Assembly: GCF_035222375.1 (NCBI RefSeq)
Contig: NC_085887.1
Span: 1,029,501 to 1,093,500, forward strand
Length of the DNA stretch: 64,000 nt
Direction: 5' to 3'
DNA from: Podospora pseudocomata
Lineage: Eukaryota; Ascomycota; Sordariomycetes; Sordariales; Podosporaceae
Both the position numbers and the translations under genes were made by a program. This document shows, one piece after another, positions 11,627 through 22,447 of this stretch (position 1 is the stretch's first letter; every line of letters starts with the position of its first letter). The notes under the pieces are model-generated. The model saw nothing but the letters and a program-made list of their open reading frames with translations, had not been told where the DNA came from and did no database searches.

Positions 11627-13387
11627 CTTCAGGCTTTGTGCCGGTCGTGGTGTTCAGGCGGTCTCGAGGCAACAATCTTCACTGCGAATTCGGGCAGCAG
11701 CATTTTCAGGCGTTGAGGCTTGGATTATTGGCGTACGGCATCTTTCATCATTCGCAACTATCCTCATTATCCTCCTTCTCCGGCGACCCCCTTTGACTTG
11801 GTTCTGTAGACCATCCTCGGGCCACCTCAAGCCTTGGTTACGTCCACCGTCCTGGTCGATCTCAACCGTTGGTCGGACTATGTCATTGCCAATGTTCCAG
11901 GCTGCTCTCTGGTTGGCGACCACCACGACACTTTGCCTCGAGACCTACGGCAGCTCTTTCACCGACATTACCACTTCCATATCACCGTCGCTGTTGGCAT
12001 CGTTACCGTGCAGCTGCTACAAAATTTGCCTTGTCATGTGTATCAAGTGCCTCTCTGTCGCCGCCACGTGCTCCTTCCTCCGCTAGGCAGAACCTGTACT
12101 ACCTAGACCAACATTGTCCCAGAAGGTAGCCCCGACAGCTTGGCTAGGTCACGCCTGTTCACAAAGTCGATGGGACAAAACACGCTCAGCCCCAGCCCAA
12201 GCCATTCCAGCCATCGACTCTGTCGTGAACCCACACTGCCGTCTAGAATGGCACTTGCTACGACGACAAGGAGCCTCAGAAGGCACGGCACACTCAGCTC
12301 GTGCGTAGCAACCATGCCGTTTGCCATCAACAATCTCGAATCTCGCTGTCGGCAGTCAAGAAGTCAGAAGTCCAAGCTATGTTGATCGGCCTAGTCAATG
12401 TTTGGTGGACGGGTGGACTTCCAGGCTTGTCTGTCCGGCAGGCTTGTCCCCCCCAATCCTGTCCCCAGCCATATCCCATGTCAACGCCAATTTTGACAAC
12501 CGTCACGGAAGGCGTTACTTCGAAGGTTAACCCGAGCCTTTGCGCTTTCTGTTAGACATTGCTGTCGCTTTCCGATGAGATTCAAGGCCTCGAGTGACCG
12601 GATCGGGCGATACTTGCTCAGTCGCTGTGGCCCTGAATATGTCAAACAGTAGCTGCCAGAAGGACTGCTGGCTGCTTGTGTCCAGTGTTTTTGCTTCCCA
12701 ACCGAGCTTGTCGGTCGCGACCAAGTGCTGGAACACGACAGATGCGGCCAGATGAGACACAGAACCTGCTTCTTGCCTCCCCTTCACCTCGGCTTCGACA
12801 ACTTTGGTTCTTCTATCTGCTCAAAGACAGCACATGGATAGTCATTACTTCGCCACCGCCAGGGTAGCACAATATTCTTTTGCAGCAGCGTATCGTACTA
12901 CAGATTTACCGGCCTGCTTTCAAGTTCATACCTCGCTTCAGCACCCACGCAGCAATTACAGGGCACAGTCGAGCAACCACTGTTCGGGCTGACCGCACCA
13001 GCGCAGTGTCATTGCCATGAATGATTATCTGAATCCCTTCGCTTTCCATCTGTTGGTCTTTGCGAAGGGTCCCTCACAAACGGACGTGACCGCTGCCCAA
13101 ACCGCCCTTCACCACTGGCGCCTGAGATATCCAAGAGCTGCAGCAATGCTCGCTCCTGTGGTATATATGTTACAGTGTCGGTACCACCACGGTGCCGACA
13201 ACAGGATCATTTCGAAGGTCTTCATAGCCAGTACGCCCCGTTTGCTGACATTTTCTACTCCTCTCCTCTTCTTTTATTCGAGATGTATCCTTACCGACCC
13301 ACTCATATCTACCGCTCCCAGGTGGTACAAGGTAAGCTAACGGCCCCATGGGCACCAACGTTCGACACGAGCTGAAGTTGGCCGTGG
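11627..13387. other. Gene-poor spacer
   Basis: No supported gene. A segment at about 11834-12106 (+) has a coding-like codon pattern over about 80 residues but no start context, domain or splice partners, so it is not called. The rest shows overlapping open frames on both strands, as expected from GC-balanced non-coding DNA. Confidence 0.35.
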
Positions 13388-13395
13388 CTTGTCAC

Positions 13396-13530
13396 CAGGG
13401 TAGCTAAGAGGATGAGTTGAGATGAGATGACCCTCATCTTATCTCACCCCACGGATCCAGGCCTTCGGCTCATCCCACTGTCTCGTCTTATAGAGGAGAT
13501 AAAACCGTATTATCTCATCTAGCCACCCTG
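13396..13530. mobile_element. 135-bp hAT-type MITE with 8-bp target duplication
   Basis: The left end reads CAGGGTAGCTA and the right end, on the opposite strand, CAGGGTGGCTA, followed on both sides by GATGAG-rich sequence, so the element has imperfect terminal inverted repeats. The flanking octamers are CTTGTCAC (13388..13395) and CTTATCAC (13531..13538), identical at seven of eight positions. CAGGG termini with 8-bp target duplications are typical of hAT DNA transposons. The interior has a further palindrome (GATGAGATGA..TCATCTTATCTC) and no coding capacity, so it is a non-autonomous miniature element. The single difference in the duplication suggests a not very recent insertion. Confidence 0.75.
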
Positions 13531-13538
13531 CTTATCAC

Positions 13539-15068
13539 GGCCACATTTCCGTCGCGAAATCATGTTTCAGAACCACTGGAGTGCCGCGGGCGGCAGAGGG
13601 TCGCCGGCTTCATGCTATGGTATTGCGCGAGCTGCTCCCCCTCACGGACACAGCCGTCCGACTTTTGCTTTCGTGCCTGCCCGCGCCCAGAATCAACGGC
13701 GTGACGGGGGCCTTCAGTGGGCGGTAAAGCGACTCGTCACCCCCGCTGGCTCAACACCAGCCACACCCCCTCGCCAGACCCGAGGATCTCGCCGGTACTA
13801 TCCGACCCATCCAACCCAGCATCACCCCCCACACGTGAACAGTGGCGGTCATCCAGCTCGATCTTAACGGGCCAGGTCGTCGTCCCACCGGCTCTCGCAT
13901 ATCCGTGCCCAGCCGTGGCTTGTTGGGACGACAAGAGACGAAATGCTTGCAGGATGTCAACACCAAGGGCATCATGTGCCGTGGGGATAGGTAGTTTAAA
14001 GAGAAATGTAATGCGTGGGGGGGGGGGGCTTGGTGTGAGGGGCGAGTTGGAATAGGGCAAGGACATGGCGTTCCGGTAATGTGATTTGGAGGGTAGGTGG
14101 TTGGGAGGATAGGTGTTTTGGGTATGGTGGAGGTGTTGGTACGGTGAATGGGACAGTGTATGGTGTATTGTATGGGCATTGCATTGGGTTTGCATTATGG
14201 TCTTTCTATCCTCTGTATTACGTTCATTTTATCTCTTATTGTTTTTCATTTTACATCTTGTATTCCTTTTCACTTTTACCTGTTTTATTCTTACATGTAT
14301 TTAGCACATTCTTTTCTCATTGCTACTGTATAAAGTAGGGTGTATTAATGTTGGGAACAAAGAGGACGGGGCTGGGCTCCAAAGGAGCATGGACAAACCA
14401 ATGGAGAGGGGGGGGAAGATCCCCAAGGAGCGTGGACGAACCAAGGGAGTTGGAACTGCTCACTTTTGTATTCACATTATTTCTGTTGCACGTTTTTTAC
14501 CATAGAATGGACAGGATGGAAGAACACTATCTTTGGAACTTGGTCTGCTTGTTTGCATCAATGTCTAGGTGTGGCATGCCCTTGGCGAGTTGTCTTTTGT
14601 GACAGCGGTGTAAATCTCCGGGAGTCAACAATGACTGGTGTCTAGTAATGCCACTGGCATGAGTCTATTTGAGCTATCACATCCCCACTCAAGGTTGAGA
14701 TTGGTTTGTATTCTGACTTGGTATCGAGGGAAAATGCAGCACTCCGGTTCCAGACAGCATTTTGGGAGTGGAATCACCGCAACAAAATCATCCACCGGAG
14801 TACCTTGGGCAAGGGGTGTTTATTTCTACCTCCTGAAAACCTAATCTCCAAACTGCGTGTGCTGTCAGAGCGTGAAGGACAAAAAGACAACATCTAGAGA
14901 ACTGAACAAAACAGAAGTCTAGAATATGTAGCAAATGAAAATTGTAAAGAGTGGCTGAAGTTTGTGTTCCACCATACCTAGCTACCTCCACCCAACCCAC
15001 CACGCCTCCATTCAACGCCTCCCAGTTCGTGGCTTCACTGGCGTTTCTTCACAACGCCATGATCAAAG
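13539..15068. other. Gene-poor spacer
   Basis: No supported gene. It contains a G run near 14020-14030 and a T-rich stretch at 14190-14340. Short open frames lack codon bias and recognisable motifs. The 3' end of the minus-strand gene that stops at 15069 lies at its right end. Confidence 0.4.
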
Positions 15069-15739
15069 TCAAATTTCTGTATTACCTGTCAGCTACCATG
15101 AATGCTCAAACGAGTCAAGGAAGGATAATACTCACAACAAGCAGACTGATTCCGAATATCGAAAACAAACTGCTCCGCAGTCAACGAACCCCCACCCGCA
15201 TTCTCCGGCTGCAGGCTCAAGTCCCCAAACACAGTAAAATTGACCAAGCTGTTCTGCGGGTTGGGAGGAGTGAGCCGATAGCTAATGCTGTCCCGGAGAA
15301 CGTAAGGCTCCGCTGAGCGGGCACCGGTCCACTGCCCGTTGGGGCTGACGTCGGTGATGGTCCCGATGGTGGGCTGGATGGCGTAGTCGCGCGCGGTGAA
15401 GAAGGCTGTTATGCCGTTGCTGGGGAGGTAGACCGTCCCGGTTGTCGTGCCGAGGGCGGTGCCGGCTGTGCACTGCCCCACCGGGAAGCTGACTTGGAGG
15501 GTGGTGGTGCAGGACTCCTCGCGGGGGCCGGAGGGGAGGGTGACGCCGTAGTTGGGGTAGGTGACTGTGGCGATTTGGTTGGCGTCGTCGTAGAAGATGA
15601 AGGAGCCTTCGCAGCCTTGGCCGGTTTGGGTCGCGACGCGGGTGAAGACTGCGCGGGGTTGCTGGCGGGCTTCAATGATGGGGCCGGCGAGGGCAGTGGT
15701 CGCTTGGAGGAGGAGGGCGGAGGCGGTGGTGTACTTCAT
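15069..15739 (-). CDS. Small secreted protein, possibly DUF4360-like
   Basis: Exon 1 runs 15739..15136 and encodes a signal peptide (MKYTTASALLLQATTALAG), QQPRAV and a beta-rich domain with Cys in GQGCEGSF, EESCTTTLQV, VGQCTAG and NQSACC. A GTGAGT donor at 15135 and a CTGACAG acceptor at 15086 define a 50-bp intron and a very short last exon ending at 15069, giving about 206 aa. An alternative acceptor nine bases further would end the protein within the next codon, so the C-terminus is uncertain by a few residues. The Cys spacing and the pattern of a Cys followed by alternating hydrophobics (TTLQVSFP) recall DUF4360 secreted proteins, but this is tentative. A TATA-like box lies about 105 bp upstream and a (GAT)n run lies in the leader. 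Confidence 0.75.
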
Positions 15740-15801
15740 TTTTGCGGTTGTAAAGGGATCCGGTCAGGAAGAAGACTGTTGGAGGTGGTTTTGAGCAGGA
15801 G

Positions 15802-15823
15802 GTGATGATGATGATGATGATGA
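15802..15823. repeat. (GAT)n microsatellite
   Basis: About seven GAT units in the presumed 5' leader of the minus-strand secreted protein gene. Confidence 0.8.
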
Positions 15824-15843
15824 GTGTTGTCTGAGAAGGTGGG

Positions 15844-15850
15844 CTTTATA
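15844..15850 (-). promoter_or_regulatory. TATA-like box of the small secreted protein gene
   Basis: TATAAAG on the minus strand about 105 bp upstream of the ATG at 15739. Function is inferred from position. Confidence 0.45.
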
Positions 15851-17193
15851 CTTGTGTTGGCTGCTTGAATGTCGGTGAACATTCAAGCCGTTTCTGTATC
15901 TTCTGCTAGGCCTTAGTAAGGGCCGCTGGCTCGTGATGCCTTCGCGCCCTTCCATGTCGATGAACACCGGACATCTCGGCCTTGCATCATCAGCCTTACG
16001 CTGTGGCGAAATGCTTGGTGCTGTTGGGTTCTATCCCACACCCGTACCGGGTAACATTGCTGCTAGGACGATATCCCAGTAACGTGGACCTGGGACTAAG
16101 GTAGCATGACTCGATGAACCATCGAAACACGGTGAGGATGATGCCAAACGCTTCTTTGGGTGTATCTCGGTGTGTGTCAAGGTATCTCGGCTAGGTCGTG
16201 ATCTCGGTCCTGCGAAAACCCATGGCAACAAAAGCCTATAGACGTGGTCAGTTGCGTCTCACCAACTGCGGAGGAGGCGCAAAACAGGAACAATCTCGTC
16301 GTGATGGACGATGAATCGGGATTCGGCAAGCATCTGCGTACAATGCTCACTGACTAGTTGATTCTTCTAGGTCAAACAAGCGAGACCTTCCAATTGAAGA
16401 ACATTTGCTTATGAAGCAAGGGACCTACTGACCTGGTACCCAATGGTGTGGTCAGAACTCGAAGCGCGTATTGAAGTCAGCGGGCGTTCTCTTGTGTAAC
16501 ACCAAAACATGTCTCGATGTTTGGGACTGAAAGAGGCGCATGCTGATGCCACAGGTCATTTGAGCCTCGGTCGGCTTTACCGGGTTCGGTGCGATTCTTG
16601 GTCCCAGCCTGAAGAACAGCCATTCGTTAGCTTAATTCCGAGCTTGATGATAGCCTCCATTTTAAGTTGAAACGCGCGGTCAATCGTGCACCCATACAGG
16701 TGATTAACTTGTATCGAGGCACATAGGAAGCACAAGACTGAATACAATATGCCTAGGCGAGTGACCAGTAATGACGCCAACGATCCGTGTTACATTTGAT
16801 AGCAATAGTATATGTACCGCATATGCGGTGGGGTTCCAAACTGGTAGAGACAGCGAGGTCCATGGGATGACAGGGTCCGGTACATTCTGTTCGGCTTGCC
16901 GCGAGGATAGGCCAGTCCACTGCATGCTCGTCAGTCACTGGTCCACTGATTCGCCGTGCTGATCATTGTAGCCAGAATACATACCCGCTGATGCGCCGCC
17001 TCGTTGTAGCCCAGGGGAAATGCCATCATTCTGAGCGTGTGTGATCTGTGGTACCTCTTAGGGGGGATCAGTCAGGGCCCCATGGTCCAAAGTAGGGGTG
17101 ATTTTCCATACCTACAGGTAGCCAGCCAGGAACAAGTCCTCCTCTCCTTGCCTTCCATCATCCCACCCTCGATATCGAGTACCTTGCCAAAGC
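15851..17193. other. Gene-poor spacer
   Basis: No supported gene; short open frames on both strands without coding bias, repeats or RNA-gene signatures that I could recognise. Confidence 0.4.
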
Positions 17194-17397
17194 TCAGGCC
17201 AGCATGGTCCAAAGCGCCGGTTGATCCTGGTCTTCGTCACCCGGCGTCATCCCCTCAAGGCCGGTCCAATCCTCGTTGAAGAGGATATTGGTGAGAAAAC
17301 AGCGTTTGTTGTAGAGAAACCAGGTACTCGCAGCAACAATCACCCACCACCTTGCCATGTCGGGGTCTGCAAGAAATCGGGTTTCGAAGATGGGCAT
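17194..17397 (-). CDS. Doubtful 67-aa hypothetical protein
   Basis: An ATG in good context (CAACAAAATGCCC) opens a 67-codon frame with balanced, coding-like codons. The peptide is MPIFETRFLADPDMARWW, then a hydrophobic stretch (VIVAASTWFLYNKRCF), then an acidic tail with TPGDEDQDQ. It could be a small membrane-associated protein or the first exon of a longer gene. No family is recognised and no confident downstream exon was found. Confidence 0.3.
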   Translation of the reverse strand: MPIFETRFLADPDMARWWVIVAASTWFLYNKRCFLTNILFNEDWTGLEGMTPGDEDQDQPALWTMLA

Positions 17398-17495
17398 TTT
17401 GTTGATGATTGGGCTGGCTATTGTCTGATCAGCGATTGGTAGAGAGAGCAAGGCCCGGGGAAACGCTTACAGCGGGCAAAAGGGGATGTGATTCG

Positions 17496-17550
17496 GTGGT
17501 GGTGGTGGTAGTGGTGGTGATGGTGGTGATGGTGATGGTGATGGTGGTTG
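17496..17550. repeat. GGT/GAT-rich microsatellite
   Basis: Alternating GGTGGT and GGTGAT units over about 55 bp, upstream of the doubtful 67-aa frame. Confidence 0.75.
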
Positions 17551-18189
17551 ACGGACGAGGAAGTGTGCTTCTAGAAAAGTCCAGGGGAAGGCTGGTGGAA
17601 AAGGGGGTGGGTGCCTGGTGCTGCGGCCTGTGTAAGAGACTTCGGGGGCCCGGGCCTGAGCACATCTTTTCCCCTCACTCTCAAGAGTTGGCAGGTGTAC
17701 AGGAGGGTCCTGCCTGTTGGGAATCCGGTAGGGTAAAAGCCCGGTAGCCTTTCACCATATACCCACGCACAGGTATTACCTTTATGGATTTTTCATGATT
17801 CTGCAAAATCGTTTCTTGATCACTTGCTGGCCAACCCTCTAGCGTTCACCAGCGCCACCCTCCGTTTGTGCACGACATCGTTGTTTCGCTGGCAAGCCCT
17901 GGGAAGTGCTTGAACACGCTGCTGAAACCCCGCCAGTCTCGTTCGTGGACGCTGCGGGCGGTAGCCGGTCACAGCAAAACACAGCAACAAGGAACGTGCC
18001 ATGGCCCCATCATCATCGGCCACCATATCGGCCGGTAACATATCATCACGCCAAACATTCAGAGCATAAAATCGCCTCCATGAGCTTGTTCTCCCCTAAC
18101 TTGTTCTCCCCTCACTGGTCCACCACAGCGGGAATCTCCTCGGCCGATGGATCCCTTCCAGCCCCAAGCAGCCGACTCTAGCGAACGCA

Positions 18190-18992
18190 ATGTCCGACAA
18201 AGACAAGATTGCACAGCTCCTTCGTGAGCTGGAGGAAGCCAAGGCACGAGAGGCGCAAGAGCGACGCGAGAAGGAGCGGCTTCAGCTGGAGCATCGAAAG
18301 ACCACGTTCCTCGAATACCTGCGCAACTGCCACAGGCATCTCTACAACGCTCTACGACTTGCCGACACATCGAGGTCTTCTACGGGCTATACGAAAGTCG
18401 TGGGCAAGTACTACCCCAAGCGACTTCGTCCTTGGACCAACTTTGCCAACGTCCTCCACCCACGTTATTTCGATCTTGTGCAGAAGATCTGTGGTTAAAG
18501 GCAGCTCTTCCCACCAGCCAGCACGACTAAGTATCTTGGGACGGCCATCTCGGATCATCAAGCGGGCAACGAGAAAGCGATCGACCGTTTTGAGGTAGAT
18601 GCAATCGAGCGCCCAGTGCAGGGGATCCTCAAGGTTCTTGCAACGCATGAGGAGGCGGGCAAAGCATATCGATGCCCCGAGTTTCGGTTCAGCGCTAACC
18701 TCCGCGAGCTCACACAAGAAAATGACGGGAGTAGCGTTGCAGATAACAACACTAGCGATGGGAGTTCGGAGCGACGCCAACAAGCCGGGCCGAATAAGCG
18801 CCTACGTCCAAGAGGAAATACATATGCTTGAACACACAGCCTGACGGAGTCGGCATACGGATGCAACCCGGCGGAGGCCAGACCCATGCCTTTATGTACG
18901 ACTACAAGGCAGCCCATAAAGTCGCTAATCACAGAACGATCATTTGGAGAAGCAACTAGTCTCTCCAACACGGAACGCTTCACCGTCAGCTC
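18190..18992 (+). pseudogene. Decayed copy of a fungal accessory family
   Basis: From the ATG at 18190 a charged coiled stretch (IAQLLRELEEAKAREAQ) is followed by TTFLEYLRNCHRHL and KYYPKRLRPWTNF. One stop interrupts the frame at 18496, after which the same frame goes on coding (FEVDAIERPVQGILKVL and FRFSANLREL). Near 18835 the frame shifts by one base, and QTHAFMYDYKAAHKV follows. This order (coiled N-terminus, short box with a CH pair, YP..LRPW box, later an EYKAPHK-like box) is what I recall from an expanded Sordariomycete family sometimes annotated near fungal-type protein kinases. The kinase-like C-terminal part is absent and the next gene begins at once, so the copy is truncated and broken. 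Function unknown. Confidence 0.6.
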
Positions 18993-19900
18993 ATGGCAGC
19001 GTCTGTGGACCGGTACCTCACCAAAATCCGGGCTGAACCCCCTACCATCATCGTCAGTGACCGGATAGAAGGCGAAGGTGAAACTATTCGCTTACAGTGG
19101 ATCAATGTGCTTAGAGAAGCCGACTACATCGCCAAGATGGCGGTGTTTTTCCGACTATACAAAATGGTGCGTCTTCGCCTTATGTCCACTTACCTATCAA
19201 CTTTACAAATAGCACGAGCATCCACTAACCCCATCGTTCAGATCATTGAAAACGCAATCCACACAGCCGGAGAGAACAACGCCAACGAGCTCCGAGGCTT
19301 CTTGTTCCTCATGGGCCTGTCCGTTGCGCACGAGCTGATCCACACCTTTGTCGGGTTCCTCACTGGAGATGGCGGGCGAGACACGCCCGACAGCATTCGC
19401 TAACCTCTCGGCCCAGTCCGGCAGGAAGGAGAGTCAGTGAACTTCTGAGGAGGAAAGTTGCTTCGCTGCAGGATCCAGGCCTACTTCAACCCGAGAAACC
19501 CGCGCGGTACCCGCCAGGTTGGTGACATGGTTGGGGTCTTCACGACGCAGAATACAGGTCGCGCCGTGAGCGAGGCTTGGATGCATGACTGCTTAGGACT
19601 GAGTGAGTTTCCCTCCACCCCCTTTACTCCTCATCCTGATACTAATCATCATCTTCAGACTGGAAAGACTTTACTTTTCCCGTCGATCTGGCCGGACCGT
19701 CGCAAAACTGCACCAATCGCACACAGATGGAGGGCACCGCACAGAGAAAGACATGGAAGGACAGACTTCAATATCGCGGTGACTATACGCCCCACATGCC
19801 AGAGATAAACCACATGCCGCTGCATAGGATCAGCTCCTCTGCTCTTCGTGACATTATGCGAACTGTTGCAAACACGGCTTACATCAAAGTCCGGGCATGA
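18993..19900 (+). pseudogene. Nearly complete HELIH-motif protein gene with two in-frame stops
   Basis: Three exons can be defined: 18993..19166, 19242..19602 and 19659..19900, with canonical introns of 75 bp (GTGCGT..CAG, CACTAAC branch) and 56 bp (GTGAGT..CAG, TACTAAT branch). The frame is preserved over all 259 codons. The second exon carries SVAHELIHTFVGFLTGD, an HExxH metallopeptidase-like motif, then RIQAYFNPRNPRGTRQVGDM and VSEAWMHDCLGL, as in a fungal hypothetical family I recall. The third exon continues NWKDFTFPVDLAG to TAYIKVRA. Two stops, TAA at about 19401 and TGA at about 19447, interrupt exon 2; CAA to TAA and TGG to TGA would explain them, both of the C-to-T type made by RIP. 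Metal or protease activity is not proven for the family. Confidence 0.65.
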
Positions 19901-20544
19901 GCGCCGCGCACGACATGGGTAGGTAGGTAAAGGTGGATTATTCTTTGGCTTGGTCTTTTTGGGTACCTGGAGTTTGGAGTTTGCGGGTTTGATCGAGATA
20001 GATTGTATTCTGAAATAGTAGGTAATTCAAGTTGAAATAGCACCGAACTGCTTCTGCCCCTTGGTAACTCAAAAGGTCAGCAACGTCTGAATTCCAAGGT
20101 AACAGGGACGAGAGACCTTTGCGGAGCCCCTTTATTTATCTTACCAGCGCCCCACTCCATACCTATTTACTTACCCTGCCTATAAGAGACCTTAAAGGAA
20201 AATCAATAAGCCTATAAATTATCCGCTAAGGCCTTTAAACTATCTTTTAAAGGCTTTGAACTATTTTCAAGGGCCTTTTAATTGTTTTTTAGGTGTCATT
20301 ACATCTTTTTAGCGCATAACAATTGTTCTTCGAAATATAGTTAAATTCATTATGAAGGGGGCGTTGGTTGGATAAAAAATAGAGGGCTCAGTAAAGGTTC
20401 TCTGATAGATACACCTAACCACATCCATATCCCCCTTCATCGTAAATATTATCCCCTCCACTATAATACTTAAGGACCATCCATCAACCCAACAATAAAT
20501 ATCTTAACGCTATTAAAGAGATCCGAACACCATCACGGTAATAA
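19901..20544. repeat. AT-rich tract with repeated AAGGCCTTT motifs
   Basis: The DNA is AT-rich, especially 20150-20400. Related units occur in series at about 25-bp spacing: AGCCTATAAATTATC, AAGGCCTTTAAACTATC, AAAGGCTTTGAACTATT and AGGGCCTTTTAATTG. The tract resembles the one at 4.2-4.4 kb in motif and composition. It separates the decayed gene pair from the 3' end of the carboxypeptidase gene. It could be a mutated (RIP-affected) repeat remnant; no termini were identified. Confidence 0.5.
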
Positions 20545-22447
20545 CTAACCAGACCCAACCCCCAAATCATTACTCTTCCCAGAACCACCATCCGTATCAA
20601 ACCTCGCCTCGTCCATATTTCGCACAAACATCACAAACCACCTCACAGTATGGACATGATTCAACACACTGACTCTTTCATCCACAGTATGAATCTTTCC
20701 CAGTCCCACCTCGTCATCAGCGTCGTAGCCGGGCGCAAATCGAAAGATGTGCCTCGTCAAGTTCCAATAAAACCTCGTGTCGGTGTTGCCTGTCATGATC
20801 CCAGGGGTAACAATGACGTTCTTGCCGTAGACGGCACGAACCGTGCCGGCTAGTGTTGTGAAAGGGCTGTTTATTGAGCCGTCTGCTGGGGTGATGGGGG
20901 CTACCTCCAGTTTGTTCACCGCTGACGAGAGGTGGATCGAATTGGGCTCCTCTTGCGAGTCATCAAAGGCGTGAAGGGTGAGGTTGTATTTCTTTGCGAT
21001 CTCGTCACCGATAGAGGTGAGACGGTCCGTAACAATCTTTGTGGTCTCGCCGATATTGATACGGTGGTTGACTGTTACCGTAGCGCGCTCGGGCAGAGCG
21101 TTGGTTTTAATACCGCCCGAGATGACGTCCACTGCTTGGGAGGTTTGCATTAGGTACTTGATTGCTGGGCCTTGCTTGGCGGCTTCGAGCGCGAGACGGT
21201 CGGGCTTGTTCCTACAGGTAAGGAAAAAGGAAGGCTTTTTGAATGCGTTGTCCGCCAGGAGCTTCTTGAGTTTCTTTGGGAAGTTATCCGAGTAGCCGGC
21301 GCCGCACTGCAGCTGCGAGTAATAGGGATTCTCCTCAACTAGGCGTGTTGGGTACTGTTCGGACTCGATCTTGGTGATGAGCTCGCTGAGAACGCCGATG
21401 CTCGTGTGGTCGGAAGGGATGGAGGAGTGGCCACCTGGCATTCGGACGGTGATTTTGACGTCGACGTAGCCTTTCTCGGCTGTTCCGGGCTTCGCAAAGA
21501 GGGTGCCCCATGTCTCTTCGAAGCCGGCGCCTTCGTCGACAATGACAGCGACACCATCCTTGCCGTATCTCTCCTGAAGGAAGGCAGAAAGGGCCGATGC
21601 TCCTCGTCTCCCGGATACCTCTTCGTCAAAGCCAAAGGACAGGATAATCGTGCGTTTGGGTTGAAAATTGGCTTCTAAAAGGAGTTGAAGGGTTTCCAGC
21701 AACGCGATGAGGGTGTTCTTGCAGTCAGCAGCCCCACGGCCCCAGACGTATTTGCCATCATAGGCACCGCTCCTACAAAATGTTAGCAATTGGATTGATG
21801 TTTTCCCTTGGCCGAGCCTACCAGGGCGGGTGGGTCCATGATCCGATCGTCTCTGGTGGCACGGGTACGGTATCCTGATGGGCCATCAAAAGCGTGGGTT
21901 TCAGGCTATCGTCACTGCCCTTCCATGTATACAGCAAACCATGAGTGTTGACCTTTTCAACCTGCAGTTTCTCGTGGATCAATGGGAAGGTCAGGGCCAG
22001 ATAGCCATGAAACTTGAAGAACACTTCCCATCTTGGATCCCGACCAACTTCACCCATGTCATCAAAAGATTCTGTCTTTATCTGGATAGCGCGGGAAAGA
22101 CGGTCAACGCTGGCGTTCCTGAACGCGTCGCCCTCGATGATGTCAACGAGCTTGTCGAGGTCTTCGTTTTTGGCAGGGAAGTGCGGTTCTGGTTGGGTGC
22201 ATTGATCTTTGAAATCGGGCTCACGGAGGAAAACAAATAGGAGTGGGCGGTCCACCAGAATTGAAAGACCGCACAAGGCCAGGACGAAACCCCAGAGAAT
22301 ATACCAACACGAAGTCTCCCTGGTGGCGATGCGCATTCTATTTTGGCGCGCGTGTGTTGGAGGGGGAGACAGATGCTGTCTGTCGGCCATGGCTTCGCGC
22401 GTCTTCGCAGACGCTGTCTCCAGCTTTTCGTACATGTTGTCTGCCAT
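20545..22447 (-). CDS. M20 family metallocarboxypeptidase, vacuolar carboxypeptidase S-like
   Basis: A 617-aa protein in two exons, 22447..21822 and 21772..20545, with a 49-bp intron (GTAGGC..TAG, GCTAAC branch). Splicing restores PPWSGAYDGKYVWGRG. The start is the ATG giving MADNMYEKLE; the open frame extends further upstream but without coding character. A single membrane anchor (about residues 45-65, WYILWGFVLALCGLSILV) precedes the catalytic domain, the type II layout of yeast Cps1. Zinc-site motifs are visible: MAHQDTVPV, GRGAADCK, the catalytic GFDEEVSGRRGA, and VDEGAGFEE. The dimerisation domain starts near VRMPGGHSSIPS. The family releases C-terminal residues from small peptides in the vacuole. 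It is a likely host housekeeping or nitrogen-supply gene with no odd features. Confidence 0.92.

Noticed and set aside
17496-17550. GGTGAT microsatellite as a coding His/Thr repeat
   Set aside because: Neither strand has a longer frame with coding bias through it.
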